The notes under the pieces were generated by a model. That model saw only the letters and a program-made list of their open reading frames with translations, was not told where the DNA came from and made no database searches. From Oscheius dolichura (taxonomy: Eukaryota; Nematoda; Chromadorea; Rhabditida; Rhabditidae), in contig OW051493.1 in NCBI GenBank assembly GCA_932521035.1, forward strand, positions 1,240,001-1,304,000: a stretch of 64,000 bases of DNA, read 5' to 3'. This document shows, piece by piece, positions 12,571 to 25,909 of this stretch. Each line of letters opens with the position of its first letter. Position 1 is the first letter of the stretch. A program made the position numbers and the translations under genes.

Positions 12571-14554
12571 GATTATAAATATCAGTCGAAACTTTTAGTT
12601 CGGAAAAGAATTGGGTGGCTAAAAAAGTGTGAGGCGTGGCACAGGCACAGGAGGAGGCACCAGATCCGGGTCAGCAAGGCGCATACTCGGGGGAAACGCG
12701 CCAGCTTTGCGCTTTTTCAGTGCAATCAGTTTACAATCTTTGGCATCCTGTATATTTCGTATATTGCACCGAATATGTGCAAAGGCTTCCCCTGAGAATG
12801 CGCCTTACTGGTCCGGGAATTTTTTTTAATTGATTGTGCACCAAGGAAGATTGTGGTCTCCTCGTAATAAGTGTTCCTCGAAACAATTGAAAGTGAGAGC
12901 TCTCCCGGTGATCTGGCGACAGATAAGCGAGGAGGAAAGATCATTATTGTCCAGTTTTACCTGGGAAGAAAACAGCAGCTGTTTCTTGTTTCCCTCCCTT
13001 CAGGACAATAAAATCCGGGTCACAAAAGTCACCCATCTCCAAGAATAAATAAAAAGGAGAAGAAGATCCGCCAGAGGGGAGATGACTGGCTGCATTACCA
13101 ATTTATGGACTCTATGAATTAATAGAGTCCCGGAGAGAAGAAGGCAGCCAGAAAAAGTTGGGACCAGGGTGATCATTGGACCTGAAAAATGCGATTGATG
13201 ATGACGGATGCATGGACAAGTGAGGAGGAGGAGGCAGGAGAAGGCCGAAATAGAAGAGAAACAGGTAGGGAGAGAGGCTGAGGATTTAATGAACTACGCA
13301 GCAAAATTTGAAAGAAGGTGGAGAAAAAAGGTTCAAAATGGAAAGAAATCTGAAAAAGTGAAAATTTGAAGATTGTTGGTTGGTTAAAATTTCAGGTTCG
13401 CTATTTTTTCTAGTCTAATGAGAAAATTTGCTAATAACAATAATCACTTGGCTGTAAAAAAATGGGATATGTTTCCTCAACAAATTTTGAGCTCCTGTTT
13501 TGAGACTAGGCTCAAAAAATTGGGCATTTTTTACTGATTGTCACAACAAATTTTATCCCTGTTAGATATGGAATTTTTTACTTCTTGGAAATTTGCGAAG
13601 GAATATTGGTTGCTCATAGATTTTATGAGGCAGTAGGAGGCCAGAATAGAAGGCAGGTAAGGAAAGCCATTTTTACACAGCCAAAAACTAGGAGAAAAAT
13701 GGAGGTAAGAACTCAAAAATCGGAGAAAATTCATAAAAGTAACGAAAATTTTACGGAAATCTTATGGATGCTGCAGCCGTTCTACTTATTCTACTATCCT
13801 GTTATCCATGTAATTTGCCGATCTCGAAATCAAAAATGGTTTGTAAACTTATCAAATATGTGGACAGGTAGAGAAAGTCAGTACTTGCCTGAACCCCAGG
13901 AGGATTTCGAAGATTCCCCAATTCAGTTTGAGATGAACAGATTCTGGCTGTAAAACTGAAATGCAAACAATTTGGAATTCATCAATCAATGCTACAAGCT
14001 CGCTACTTTATTTTTTCCCTTATTACTGTCTGCTGTTCAAAGCACCTGTAAACATAAAGATACAATCACAAATATCCAGTAATCGGTGGTAAAATGTTTC
14101 GCGTAGCTATCAAAATAAAGGAAACGGAGAAGAAGTAATGGGCGACCTGTCGCTTTGGATATTTGGACTCTTGAGCACACTCCAAGTCAAAGAAAAAGGA
14201 ATAGAGCAATAATTGAAAAAGATCTTATTGTGGCCCGGTCATGGGTTTTTGTTTCATGTTACGGTGTCACCATTTATTCTTTATTTCTTGCCAAATTTAG
14301 TGCATCCATGCCGAGAAATGGTTCAAGTTTTCAATAAATGAATGACGACGAGCTGCTAAAATAGCTGACCTTATATTGAATGCAGATTGATGTTACAGAT
14401 TCTCTATTTACCCCACTGGAGAACGAGGAAACCAATAGGCCAGTTTCTTTCATGCCAGTTTCAAAAGTAGAATTTTAGAAAAGAAACCAATAGCACACAG
14501 GTTATCAAAATATATCATACGGATTGAGAAATCTTGAACTTTGTGCTTTTTTGG
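12571..14554. other. Non-coding stretch with one ambiguous open frame
   Basis: No spliced gene model could be supported. The longest frame (13585-13953, plus, 122 codons) has internal GTAAG words and a hydrophobic patch but no recognised domain. Chance is not excluded. Confidence 0.4.
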
Positions 14555-15310
14555 CAAAGTAAATACCAAATAGGTGGGCAAGTTGATTTACAATGTTTTC
14601 TGATGCAGCAGATTTAAGGACAGGGCAAAGGGGAACAAAAGAACTCGAAGAGTGCCTAGCGCTCAAAGAATTCTACCCTTTCATGTTATGGATCCTTTAT
14701 TTATTTCAATGGAGTTGCCTATTTTAGTTATTCTTAGAAAATTTCATGATTACTTGATAAGCGAAAAGATAGAAAATAAACAATCGGAGCATCGTATGTG
14801 AGGAAAATTGATCAACAGATCCAAAAGGATACCGTAACCCACGAAATAAAGTGATCTCGCAGGTTGATAATCTTTCAAGGAACAGATTTATAGGGGGCAA
14901 TCTGTTGTAGGCAGTTTTGTGATCGCTTGTTGCCTTTGGGTAAAAAAATCAAAATAGGTGGACAAGTTAATTTACGAGGTGTTCTTCCATCCCGTAGACT
15001 ACTTTCAAAGAAGTGCGCTACTAATTTTTTGATTGGAATTCTGGGTACAAAGACAGCGGATACTTGGAACACCCGGATTATGAGATAATTCCACTCGTCT
15101 ATGTTACGGATCCCCCATTTATTTGGCTCAAATTGGCAGTTATTGTCGGTTGTTGGTGGGATCTACAACGTTTCAAGTCACTTTGATAAACTGAGTTTTT
15201 GAAAATTTACAATGGTCCCCTAATTTACAATGGTCCCCACTTTTTGATGGATTTTGACTTTCAACCCAAAAATCCATCAAAAAGTACCGTAACCCATGGA
15301 ATAATATGAA
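14555..15310. repeat. Tandem direct duplication, period about 0.4 kb
   Basis: AAATAGGTGGGCAAGTTGAT (about 14568) recurs near 14952 as AAATAGGTGGACAAGTTAAT. TATGGATCCTTTATTTATTT (about 14691) recurs near 15104 as TACGGATCCCCCATTTATTT. ATACCGTAACCCACG (14829) recurs at 15284. The DNA is non-coding. Confidence 0.55.
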
Positions 15311-15571
15311 GAAATGGAGCTAAAATTGGCCTGATCAAAGCTGTTCGTAGTGAACAGTCTGGGCTGAAGTCTTTGGCTTATCCTGGGATAAAATAAGACG
15401 CCGCCGATCCAGGAGATGAGGGGGTGAAAAAGAAGATTATGCCTCGTACATATACGGGGGACTATGTAAAGGAGTATGGGCGTATAGTAAGTTATTCAAT
15501 TAGTTTGTTGTGATTGCTGGAGAGCTGGATAATGACCACCTAGGAGGAAAATGGAGGGGAGAAAAAGTGGT

Positions 15572-15740
15572 ATAGTCCGTTTCCAACTTCGGGTTTCTTT
15601 TTCGCTACGGGACCACTAGGCAATTTGGCGGACAGAAGCGCCTGAATTTCACGTTCAAATTGAGGATCAGGAAATTTCTACTCGTTATGTGCCCAAATGG
15701 TCCCGTATGGAAAAAAACTCGAGTTTGGAAACGGAATATA
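15572..15740. mobile_element. Palindromic element family B, copy 1
   Basis: Begins TATAGTCCGTTTCCAACTTC and ends GTTTGGAAACGGAATATA. Inner boxes are CGCTACGGGACCA and CAAATGGTCCCGTA. Related copies lie at 23621, 26801 and, partial, 49101. The ends resemble family A, suggesting a shared transposase. Confidence 0.7.
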
Positions 15741-16839
15741 GAGAGGGCCATAGCCTAGGCTAGATCTTACTAACAGTACGGCAGACTATTTACGTAGGTA
15801 TTGTATAATATAAAAGGGGATGGTTTTTGGTTTCTTGATCAAAGAGAGCGCACAAGTGTCAGTGAATATCACTTTCGCCCAAATTTATAAGAATCGGAAA
15901 CAAAATAGCACAAAATAAAATCCGTTCAATTATTCGTTTCAATGAGGAAATAAGAACCAAAGGAAACTAACATAAAAGCACTTACTTGGGTAAATTCGGG
16001 CTGATAAAACGATTGAAAGCGTTATTAGCTTATAAAAATAATATTCTGGCGACATATGGAGCGCGCAGGCATTTCAACATAATCCGCCTCAAAGTTGATT
16101 TTTTTTTTCTTCTAAAGATGCCAAATATAGCGTCATTATCAGTAAAGAACATGCTGGTCTACCCTCACAAGCAAAAAATTGAATAAATTGCGAGAAATCT
16201 GATGGAATTCCTCCATTTCCGCGGAGTATTTATACTTATTTAACAGCGATTTTTCAGTGTTTCGCGTATAAAATCCACCGGAAATCAAATTTTCTGGAAA
16301 CTTCATGGTTTCTAGGGGTATTTGACTTTGTTCTTTCAGATAAGAGAGAAACCAGATCTCCAAATGACGGTTATGCCCGCGATCGACGCAAAAACAGGGC
16401 GTATTTATACTTATTTAACAGACTGTATAACGGGAAAAATCCAGTTTCAAAGTCTGCAGTGGAGAGGACACACTGCTCAAACCTTTGCATAGCTTCTAAA
16501 AAGGATGCATAAAACGGAAAAAGTACATGCAATTAGCAATATGATCATCAGTTCGCCAAATTATATGAAGAGGTTCCAAAACACAAGGAGAGAAAAAACA
16601 TCACTTCCAGTTTGTTTTTCTCCTCTACAAAAGGGTAACACACTCGAGTCTGTCAGTCATTTATCCCCGGGGTAAAATCTGCATAAAGGGACAGAATCGC
16701 TGGCTTCAATACAATCTTATTTTGAGGAAGATTTATTTATTCCCAAACGAAATTGACTAGAAAGTGGGCGTGAGCATGGAAAGAGGGCATAAAAGATCGG
16801 CAAAGTATTGTTTTTAGCCTCGGAAGTTATAAGAAGGGA

Positions 16840-19550
16840 ATATAAAACGGATAAAAAATAGCCTGTTAGTCGAAATGGGATGGGATCTACAAATACCGTA
16901 TTATTTTGTATTTTTCTTTTCTCTGGACTATCCAATAATGCTCCACCAGGAGGAGGAATTGATAGACGAGGATTCTAATATCTCGGAATGTTTTTTGCTG
17001 ATAAGGAAACGGAGGAAAATCGAATGGCTACAGTATACTGTCTACTAATAAAAGCACATGATTGAATAGAGCAACAATCCGGGTCATACATAGAGCTAGT
17101 GGAACAGTGAAGGAAATTATAGCTCCTTTTAGTTTCTTTCCGCCGGATTCTTCAAATCGTAACGAAGAAATCACTTTTCTCAGTTTATAAGAATGGGAGG
17201 TAAAGCGTAAGAAAAGCTTCAAATTTAGTGAATTTCTCGAATTTTTCACTTTGGTATCGGAAATCTTGGATATTTCATGATTTCTTATTTCTTGTTCAAT
17301 TGTATAGGAATAAATAGGGGGGTTTCACGTTAGTGAAGGTTTCACAGCACTAAAAATCTAGTGCTTCTAAGTGAATTATAGGGACGGTAAGGCATAAAAA
17401 AGGAAGAATAATTACTCTTCTGTATTTTAAACATCACTACAAAATGAGAATTCTCACAAACAAGCATCAATTAACATCAAAATTATAAGAAGAGGAAGCA
17501 AAGCATAAAAAAAGGAAGTTGGGTTTATTACTTCAATTTTGCTAAAAGAATGAGTAAAATGTGTAAAAATGAGTAAAACATTGACTCAAAAAGAAGATAA
17601 CTGACGCTTCCGTGGATAACGGCTGTAAATAGTCACAATGGAGCCTTTTAGAAATATTATAGGGAAGGTGAAGCAAAGAAAATCTCATACTTACGGGTTC
17701 TTTATACCTTCCAGAATAAAGAGGCAATTATACAAGAAGAATTCCACTTTTCATACGATCAGTTAGGCATCAAGAAAGCAATAATCTCTCAAAGTTTATA
17801 ACAGAGAATCGAAACAATAGAAGTTCTCCTAGCAGAACAAGCAAATCTAATATGTTTAAGGCCAATGTCTTATTTGTACTCTTGGAGACAGGAATGATGG
17901 ATGGGATTGTACTCATGGAGACGGGGATGATGGACGGGATTGTACTCTAAGGCTATGTATGGCCCCGGGAGGCTGGAAAAAATGGGAAAAGTAGAAGAGT
18001 AGAAGCAACTTCGTTTTCTGTAAATTTGACACTGGCCGAATCAATCAAAAGAAACTGTCTTTCGCTTATTATGAATGGAAAGTAAAACAAGAAAAATTCA
18101 AGTAGGCTTTTTCGGTCACTCATCGTTTGAACAGTGTCTGACTGCTTATAAAAGGCTCAAATAAAACAAAGAAAAACATTTACTTTCTACTACTTTCAAA
18201 CTAGCAGGTGCATTGTAGGGGGCTGAATTGCTTCCAAATTATAGCGGCAGTGAAACAAAAAAAATACTTTTTCTTCCCCAAAAAAATGAAAGAAAACAGT
18301 AATTATTCAAATCATTTGGTACAAAGTAACGATTCTGTTTTGCAGAAGAAAATTCAGTAACTACACAGTTGTTTGGGCCGTCGAACGGTTATAAGAAGGC
18401 GGAATGAAACAAGAAAATATGGAAATTACATGACAGCATCCGCTGCAGACCAGTCATTTGAAGAATCTGTTTGAAGTTATAAGTAGGGAGGCTAAAACAA
18501 CGAGAAGAGAGTAAAGACAGGATGGTTACTGTCTTCCAAGGAGTACAATAGATGAGATGATTACAGTAACCATAGAGGGCAAGATAATTCGTCTTCTAGG
18601 TTATTCTTTGAGGTTATCGTAACAGAAAAACGTCTTCTATGGGAAAAACAAGGAAGAATGGCGTTCGCCTGGTTTACGCTTTACGGAAAAAGGTTCTATA
18701 GCAAATTATCGCATTGTTTTTTTTTTCATAAGAAGAGCTAAAACAACGAAGAACAAAGAATTCTGCCAAATTTTTTGGAATCTGCGGACACTCTCTCAAG
18801 CTTATGAAAGAACGAAAAGAAGCAAGTAAAAACGAGAAAACGCGCTATTTCTTACTGTAGAGTTTTTTTCGGATTGCAACGGCACACTAAGAAGAACGGG
18901 TAAAATCTCTCCAGGATCATAAAAGGGAAGAATAAAACATATCAGGAATGAGCAAAATCAAGAGCGAGGTATTTTTAGGAATTATAAGAAGTGGGACCAT
19001 AACGCGAAAAGAAAGAAGAATTTCGTTGCGATATGCCACTGCAGTCGCCACACTTGAAGCTATGAAAACCTCCCAAAATTTATAAAAGAGAAGAGTACAA
19101 CGGCCCAAGAAAGAAATAAAAATCGTTTTTTAGGCTTATGTCTGAGAGTGAACAAAGAACTTCGTCCTGAAAATTTATAAGAAGGGTCGAAAACAGGGAA
19201 AATATTGAGCTCGGTCTTCGATAGTCCAATCCCCCTGCACCCGTAAAGACTCGACAGGAAGATCATCTATATTCAAAACTGTTACAAAAGTGTGACATCT
19301 TTATAACTTTTTTCGAGCTATTGCAAACGGACAGTATTTTTTGGAACAACCTTTCAAAGTTTATAAATGAAATGACCAGAACAGTAAAAACGCTTTTAAA
19401 ACAAACAAATAGCTTCGAAAAGTAGAGTTTATAAGAAGAGACCAAAACAGGTAAAACTACTACAGAGTTGCGGGGAGCTAGGGCGGCGAACTAGGTCCGG
19501 CAGTGGTTTCGGAACTTTATAAAAGGGAAGTCTAAAACATTGCAAAAAAC
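16840..19550 (-). promoter_or_regulatory. Cluster of about 20 short TGTTTTA...CTTCTTATAA motifs
   Basis: Read on minus, units carry TGTTTTA (or TGTTTCA) followed about 10 bases later by a pyrimidine-rich CTTCTTATAA. Plus-strand positions of the TTATAA part include 16845, 17185, 17485, 17798, 18143, 18390, 18478, 18978, 19080, 19175, 19361, 19429 and 19515. More decayed units lie at 17373, 17652, 18063, 18237, 18727, 18801 and 18917. Spacing is irregular (about 60-260 bp) and the DNA between units is unrelated, so this is not an ordinary satellite. The GTTTC/GTTTT core resembles the Ruby motif of Caenorhabditis piRNA (21U-RNA) promoters. The TATAA part is not a textbook component of that motif. 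The function is inferred, not shown. Confidence 0.4.
17874..17947. repeat. 33-bp tandem repeat, just over two copies
   Basis: TTGTACTC(T/A)TGGAGAC followed by GGGATGATGGACGGGA-like sequence is repeated with a 33-bp period and begins a third time at 17940. It lies inside the motif cluster. Confidence 0.7.
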
Positions 19551-20153
19551 AAGAGGAAGTCCTAATTTGTCAGAATTACTCGAAGGTAACTTTATTTCGG
19601 ACTGGCTGGCTGGTGGTCGTCCTCTCTCTCTCTCGTTTTTCTCGTTTTCTATCCGGCGGAAGAGGCCCAAAAGAGATGGATTAACTTGTCCTCTAAGGTT
19701 GTTATTCGGTGTAAAAAGGTGCCCCCCTCCCCCTCCCCCTGCTGGACGACAACAAACATTCGGCATTCATGCAATCAGCTCGTCAAATCTACTGGAAAAG
19801 GGCTATTTTGACCCACTTTTTTCGGATCTATTGGATTTGGAGAGGGCTATATTGGCTGCATAGCGCGTTTGATAGTCAGCCAGCTAAAAAAAGCCGACCT
19901 AAGCCGATGGAAAATCCCCGGATCAGCCGTTGTTTGTGACATTCCCCGCGATTTGATCTTATTCTTTTCTCGTCCTCGCCTTCTTATAAGGTCAATTCAA
20001 ACAAGTTGTTGCCGAATAACAACAATATTCTCTCCCTCCCTCCCCCAACCAATAAAATAATAATAGAAGCTTTGTTCAAAATAGAATAAATTATTATTTT
20101 CAAGGGAGGGAAGAGGGAAAGGAGAAATTTTGAATTTTTGATGGAGGGAATCA

Positions 20154-20414
20154 TACATGGACAAACGCCCGGGCGCGCCACGTTACGTAACATATCATCG
20201 GTCAACGTGTTTGTGAGGCTACAAGTTTTTTTTTTCTAGGAGCGGTTGAGATGTGACTGGATTCATTAGAATCGCCTTGACGTGCTCTCCAACTAGGTCT
20301 TTGAATTTTTGAAATCGACCAAGAAATGACCGAGATACGGACACAAACACCCAACACTCCTCTCTTCCCCCAAAACCGGGCACGCCCGTTTTTGAGCGTT
20401 TTGCCCATGCATGG
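20154..20414. mobile_element. GTTACGTAAC-family element, full-length copy
   Basis: About 260 bp with terminal repeats CATACATGGACAAACGC and GCGTTTTGCCCATGCATG, a GGGCGCGCC box, GTTACGTAAC near the left end, and the family body. This is the clearest copy for defining the element's ends. Confidence 0.75.
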
Positions 20415-21473
20415 AGGGAATAAAAGAGATTTTTCAACTTACCAGGGTCAACTCTACTAATTTCATCAAAACGGGATCTCTTTTAAAATTAGCGGGAATA
20501 CATTGAAAATTTCCAGGAATTTTAGAATTTTGAACGATTTGCGGCGAGTTTGTTCAACTCTTTTTGAGAATAATACGAAATCCGAATTTATTGTATTTCA
20601 GCCAAAATATAAGTTTGTTGTTTAGAAGTTACAACGTTTCGAGCGCGCTTCGACGAATTCTCTTGTTATGAAATTACTACCCCACTGTGATTACAGAAAC
20701 GCTAGAAGCCGAAAGCTTCCTTTATAAATGGCACGAGAAGCAATTTAGAAAAAAAAACCAGCTGAAAGGGATTCTTTGAAGGCTACAGTCCATGGCAAAA
20801 ATGGGTTAATAGGAAGGGATTAGACAAACAATCCGCGTCAATCCATTTCTAGGTACCTCAAAAACTATGTAGCCAAAAGTCCAGCCAGGTAGCGAAGACG
20901 GGGCAAGATGAAAAGGGGGACGACGGCTGATAACTAGAAGTGAACATGGTGATGATGGGTTATGAATGGGCGGATAATTACTAGGTGAAGTTATTGACTA
21001 ATTGAGCAGGAGACGGACGGGGAAGACGGGAGAGAAACTGGAACAAGAGGAAGAGATTGACAATGGGGGAGGAAGTGATTCTAGAAGAGATAAAATTAGA
21101 GAGGCACACATTCAATACACGGCTCGTGAAGTAGTACATTTTGTTCTGATTATAACCGGGGGATATTTTTATAAAGGCGAAAAAGATGATCCCTTGATTC
21201 TGCGATTGGATATGAGTCATTTCAACGAGTTGGAGAGACGAATGTTCTAATTATTGAAGCAATTGTATAATTTGAATGTAATAAGCACGGATTGAAACCT
21301 AATTTTAGAAATAGAGATGTCATTTTGGGAAATTGAATGATTGGAAGAATAGAACGCTTTTTTGTTTTGTCTCGTCTCTCTTTTTGTACAGAAGCCCCTA
21401 TAAGTTATAGGCCATTTGGGAATGAAATATATTTATTTGAAAATCGTGAACGAATTGACAAAAAGAGGACAAT
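20415..21473. other. Non-coding stretch
   Basis: No supported gene. An 82-codon frame at 21002-21250 (plus) is acidic and has no splice context or recognisable domain, so I did not call it. Confidence 0.4.
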
Positions 21474-22012
21474 CACTATCTTAAAAAGAGAAAACTCAAA
21501 GAAACCTTGTGGTTTACAGGAATGTACAAAAAGAGGGCGATAATTTGAAGAATCAAACCACTGCACTTTTTAAGAGTTTGATTCAAGTGTATTTTCATAC
21601 GGCGATTGTTGTGCCGATAACCTTCCTCTAAAATGGATAAACGCCCACAAAAATTCGTAGGTATTTTAGGTCTCACCCATTGGAAAAGAACGGGAGAGTG
21701 TACACAGATATCAGTGAAGTATACGGAAGGTGTCCCCCTCCATAAAAGGACTAAAATGCGTTTCTTTTAAAATTGAGACAGATGGTATATGGATGGTGTA
21801 TGAGGTTTGAATGAATGGGTAAATTGGTGGAAGGCAAGACGTCAATCCCATGCAACAAATTCAACTGGACCACAAAATAAAAGAGAGCGGGCGGGTGATT
21901 CAACCGTTTTCTTTAAAAGTGCAGTGGTTTGATTCTTCAAACTATCGCCCTCTTTTTGTACACTCCTGTCAAACCACAAGGTTTCTTTGAGTTTTCTCTT
22001 TTTAAAATAGTG
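21474..22012. mobile_element. Element with about 110-bp inverted repeats (CACTATCTTAAAAAGAG ends)
   Basis: The left arm (21474-21590) and right arm (21905-22012) are complements. Shared words are CTCAAAGAAACCTTGTGG, TACAAAAAGAGGGCGATA and GAATCAAACCACTGCACTTT. The centre is unique and non-coding. A second, left-truncated copy lies at 26208-26576. Confidence 0.8.
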
Positions 22013-22024
22013 TGCCTATATTGT

Positions 22025-22202
22025 TCAGAATTTTATGGCGAACAAACTGATATAGGTTATATTCCATAAGAATAAGAAATTCTTGAGTTATCGAGAGAAA
22101 CGCTATGTTCACCTCAAAAACTCTATTTTGGGTTATATTTCAGCAATTTCTTATTCTTATGGAATATAACCTATATCAGCATGTCCGCCATAAAATTCTC
22201 AA
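22025..22202. mobile_element. Palindromic element with about 55-bp near-perfect arms
   Basis: TATAGGTTATATTCCATAAG and its complement CTTATGGAATATAACCTATA, with AGAATTTTATGGCG / CGCCATAAAATTCT at the ends. It lies immediately after the element ending at 22012. Confidence 0.75.
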
Positions 22203-23620
22203 CTAGACAGATATAAAAAAAATAAGCAAGGTCGAATTATTCGAGCGCGGCGAGCATTTGGTGAGTTTTTGGGTGTGGTGGGGGAGAACGTTGGCCGGAA
22301 CAGCGGTATATTGAGAGCAAAAAACCTTGTAGGGTACGAAAAATGGGTAAAATTGTAATTTTTGGATTAAAGAAGTGTACTGTAATTGTAGGCAAGACCT
22401 TCGGAGGAGCTTAGATGACCTCAAAATACACCAACTAGAAAAGGAACTAGAAAATTAGGAAAAAAAAAGTTATTTGTCGGCTAATTGAAACCGAAAATTG
22501 AATATTTGAGATTTTTATAGTCCAATAAATTACAAAGAAGTTCTGGATTGGTTGATAAGATGAAGTATCTGTCGAAAAATTGAGCAAAATACGTTATAGA
22601 AAGCCTACCGTAATCGGAGAATTCCCCCAGAAACGAGAAATCCCTTTCATAGAACCGAAAATTCGATCTTTAGTGATTCAAACAGAATCTGAAATTTATG
22701 AGCTCTGTCAGACATAGAAGGCGTGGTGAATTTTAGGCTGAAATCGTCTGCATTACCAGGAATTAATAAAATTACAAATTATCAGCTGCCGGAAGACTAA
22801 AGTTGAATTTTTGTGGTTTCATAGGGGCAATTAATAGAATGTCGTCTGCTCTGGAATAATGGTAGCAGGAGTTCGTTGATCAAATGAGAAAAAAAAAGGC
22901 GAAAGAACTTGTCGACTATCAGAAAATTAATGGGATATCGATTTCCGGAAAGTATAGGGTAGTTGGGAAATTGTGGCAGAAATAGAGAAAGCTTTGAAAA
23001 ATTTTGAATATTCTGTGAGATCAGATCGACTGGACAAAAAATATTATACAGACTAATACCATAACACTTTAGCGACTTCTTGATACTCGAAAAAAGAAAT
23101 TACTCGATGTTCCCATTTCTCAATCAAATGGGATAAGGTTAGAGAAAACTTGTTGGACCGCATTTACAGCAAAAAAAAGAATGTGATCAAAAGGGGAAAC
23201 GGAGAGAAGGGGGGGGGGGGGGGGGTTCTATTACAAGTTTTACGGTAATTATTGTTTGCTGTATAATGTTTGGAAGTTTCCTATCAAGAAATGTGTTACA
23301 GTAAGTTTTTTACCAACTCGTTGAAGCCCATAAAATTGACCTCATTTCCATCTGTCTATTGAACTGAAAATCGTCGCTTTCTCTTCCTATTGAACGTCAA
23401 TTCATGGCGTGTTATTCAAAATAAACTATACTGAGAAGACAGTCAAAGAATTACCAAGAACTCGGAAAAGACTGATTTATCAGCAGCTCGATACTCAAAA
23501 ATGTAATATTTGAAGCTTCCCTTATCCAATAAAGTGGAAAACCTTCGGGAAACCTTAGTTTTCGGCAGGTCGTACATGTCAAATTATGATTAGTGGCTTT
23601 TACTGTAGCCAAATTGAGTT
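22203..23620. other. Non-coding stretch with poly(G) and half of a CCGTAAAAC element
   Basis: A run of about 18 G (around 23210-23226) is followed by TTCTATTACAAGTTTTACGG, the right end of the family seen at 2439-2703. The left end is missing. No gene is supported. Confidence 0.5.
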
Positions 23621-23790
23621 GTAGCCCGCTTCCAACGCACGTTTTTTTTCCATACGAGACCATTTTCGAATTTAGCGGGGAAAAGTTGCCTGATTCTCAA
23701 TTTGAATTTGAAATTCAGGCGCTTTTGCTCTCCAAACTGGCAAATGGTCCCGCAGCGAAAAAAAACGGGAAGTTTGAAACGGGATATACC
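23621..23790. mobile_element. Palindromic element family B, copy 2
   Basis: GTAGCCCGCTTCCAACGCAC at the left and GTTTGAAACGGGATATACC at the right, with GAGACCATTTTCGAATTTAG and CAAATGGTCCCGCAGCG inside. Confidence 0.65.
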
Positions 23791-25909
23791 AACAGAGGGC
23801 CTACAGTAACCAGTAAAAGCGATATGAAAGGGGGTTTACAGCCTCTAGATCCTATTTTCTTTAAAATATTCCTTGTTTTATGAAATACACGGAAAATTGA
23901 ACAAAATCGTCAGAAGAAACCAAGAAATACTGCTTACGAGGAAATTTATCAGCCCGTTAAAGCAGATTAATCGACCTCGAACCCACGTAACGATGTGTAC
24001 GTTTTTCTTTTTGCTCTTTTCGGATGAATGAAAATGTTACCGAACACATGATTTCTTCATTTTTAGTCGCATCAAGAGCACTTTTGATGTTTACACGCTA
24101 ATAAAAAGCTTCCATTACATTCTTCATGACTGGGCCGGTATAATTAGAGCGGGTGAAACATTCTCTTTTTTTAAAACTTTTCTTTGTTCTATGGAGGGGA
24201 TAAGATTTGATAAGGTTGAGGAGGGATTGATGAGTGATCGATTAGTCGACGGGAAACAATAATTGGAATAAGTCGTTTTTGATGGAAGAATCGGAATTTA
24301 GCTGTGGAAAACGCTGTTGTTTGTATTTAGAGAAGAGGAAGAAATCAGTTGAGGGAGGACAAAACAGCGGTTATTAAAGCTGAACCAAGCAATCTGACCC
24401 GTTCTTATTGTTTTTCGGAGAATTGGACTCTAGAAGGAGGGGAAATGAGACATTTTTAGCGTTTGAAACCAGGAAAAGGCGCGTAAAATGGTGGAAAACG
24501 CGAAAAAGAAGAAGGGGATTGCGCCAAAAAAAAAGGAAAAAAATGGTGGAAGCAAAAACATAAAAACCAAAAACGGCTTGCAGAGATTACCGAACAGCGA
24601 AGAGGTTACAATAAGAAGGCTGGCTGGAACATACTGTTATGTATAATTATTTGAGATACGTTTTAGGTATTTTCTATGTCCCACATGTGTTTTGGTAACT
24701 ACTCTATCTAACATTCAGTGAATATTCCTTTCCTGGCGAATATTTATAAATTGCATCGAGTTGTCCATAAAACGTGTAAACTGCTAAACAAATTGTTGTA
24801 TCCCTCGGGCGTTGTGTCTCCACAACACAAATTGATTTCTTTTATATTTTTTTGGCCCAAATTTTACTTACTTGCAGAGAAAGGCCGGACTGGCTGTTAG
24901 CTAAATGTAGCAAAAAAAAGACAAAAAAAGTGAATAACGGTCTCTAACGACGAAGACTTCTTTTATTGGATCACGGTAACAATTAAAAAAATGAGGAAAG
25001 GCTGCAGATGTCAGAATTCCAGAATCTCGAATCTTTTATGTAGTGAGATTACTTCAAATATACAGGAAAAGTATTACAAATTATACAAATTGCTATGTTG
25101 AGCTTTCACGATCCAAGATAGACTACAGTAACCCACTCTTCCTCCCAAAAACCAGTCAAAACAACTCAAAATCTGCAAAAAGTCTAGCGCCCAATCTGCT
25201 GCCGCTTGGGTATCAAATAGACATGGCGAAGATTGACAGAGAGAGAGTTGGCTAACTAACTATTGTTTTGCCTCGGCCGCGTTTTTCGGTTAGCCGTATC
25301 TTTTATTCACATATTCAGATGGGAGTGGGGGAGGTGTTTTTCACCTGGACTTATTCAGAGAGCCATAAACGGGAAGAAGATATTCGCGGGGATATTGGAT
25401 GGCGGGAAAATAACTGGTCCCGGCTGGAAAAGGCAAATAAAACTCTAAAATAGCGATTTGACGGGTAAAATGGTCAAAAATGATCTCAAAGGGAAAAGAG
25501 GGAGCAATTTACCGCCTTTAGCCTAAACTTCCTTGTCGTTTCAAGTATTTTTCGACTTTTCTCGTCGTCCTTCCCCCCGTCTCCTTCAAGGTCATGTCAA
25601 AAGGGGGATTAAAGCAGTGAGCAATATAAATTATTGTCCCCCGCTTCTCGCCTTCCCTGACAAATATTCCCCTTCCCCAGTTTTTTTGGTTCCAGAATAA
25701 CTAGAAATAAGGGAAGGAAAGGGAGCAGAAGTCGTCAGATGCTTGGATGGTAATAACAATGAAGAATAGGTCATAAAAAGGAGGGAATCATGGCATTCGG
25801 AAGCGCCTGGGGACATGGGCTGGAGGATAAGAACAGAGACCAAGATGTGGAGAAGGAGGGAGGCAGATGAGGGGGGATTTATGGAGCAGACAAAGGAAAA
25901 AAGGAAAAT
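23791..25909. other. Non-coding stretch
   Basis: No supported gene. Frames of about 60 codons (24718, 25043, 25263) lack splice signals and known domains. Confidence 0.4.

Noticed and set aside
13585..13953. 122-codon plus frame with a hydrophobic patch
   Set aside because: Length is near what chance gives in this window, with no recognised motif or confirmed splice partners.
19540..19863. 107-codon plus frame with a proline run
   Set aside because: The proline run is a C-rich simple sequence; there is no splice context and no similarity I recognise.
23205..23230. Run of about 18 G
   Set aside because: Simple homopolymer beside a broken element end; possibly a sequencing or assembly weak point rather than a functional G-quadruplex.
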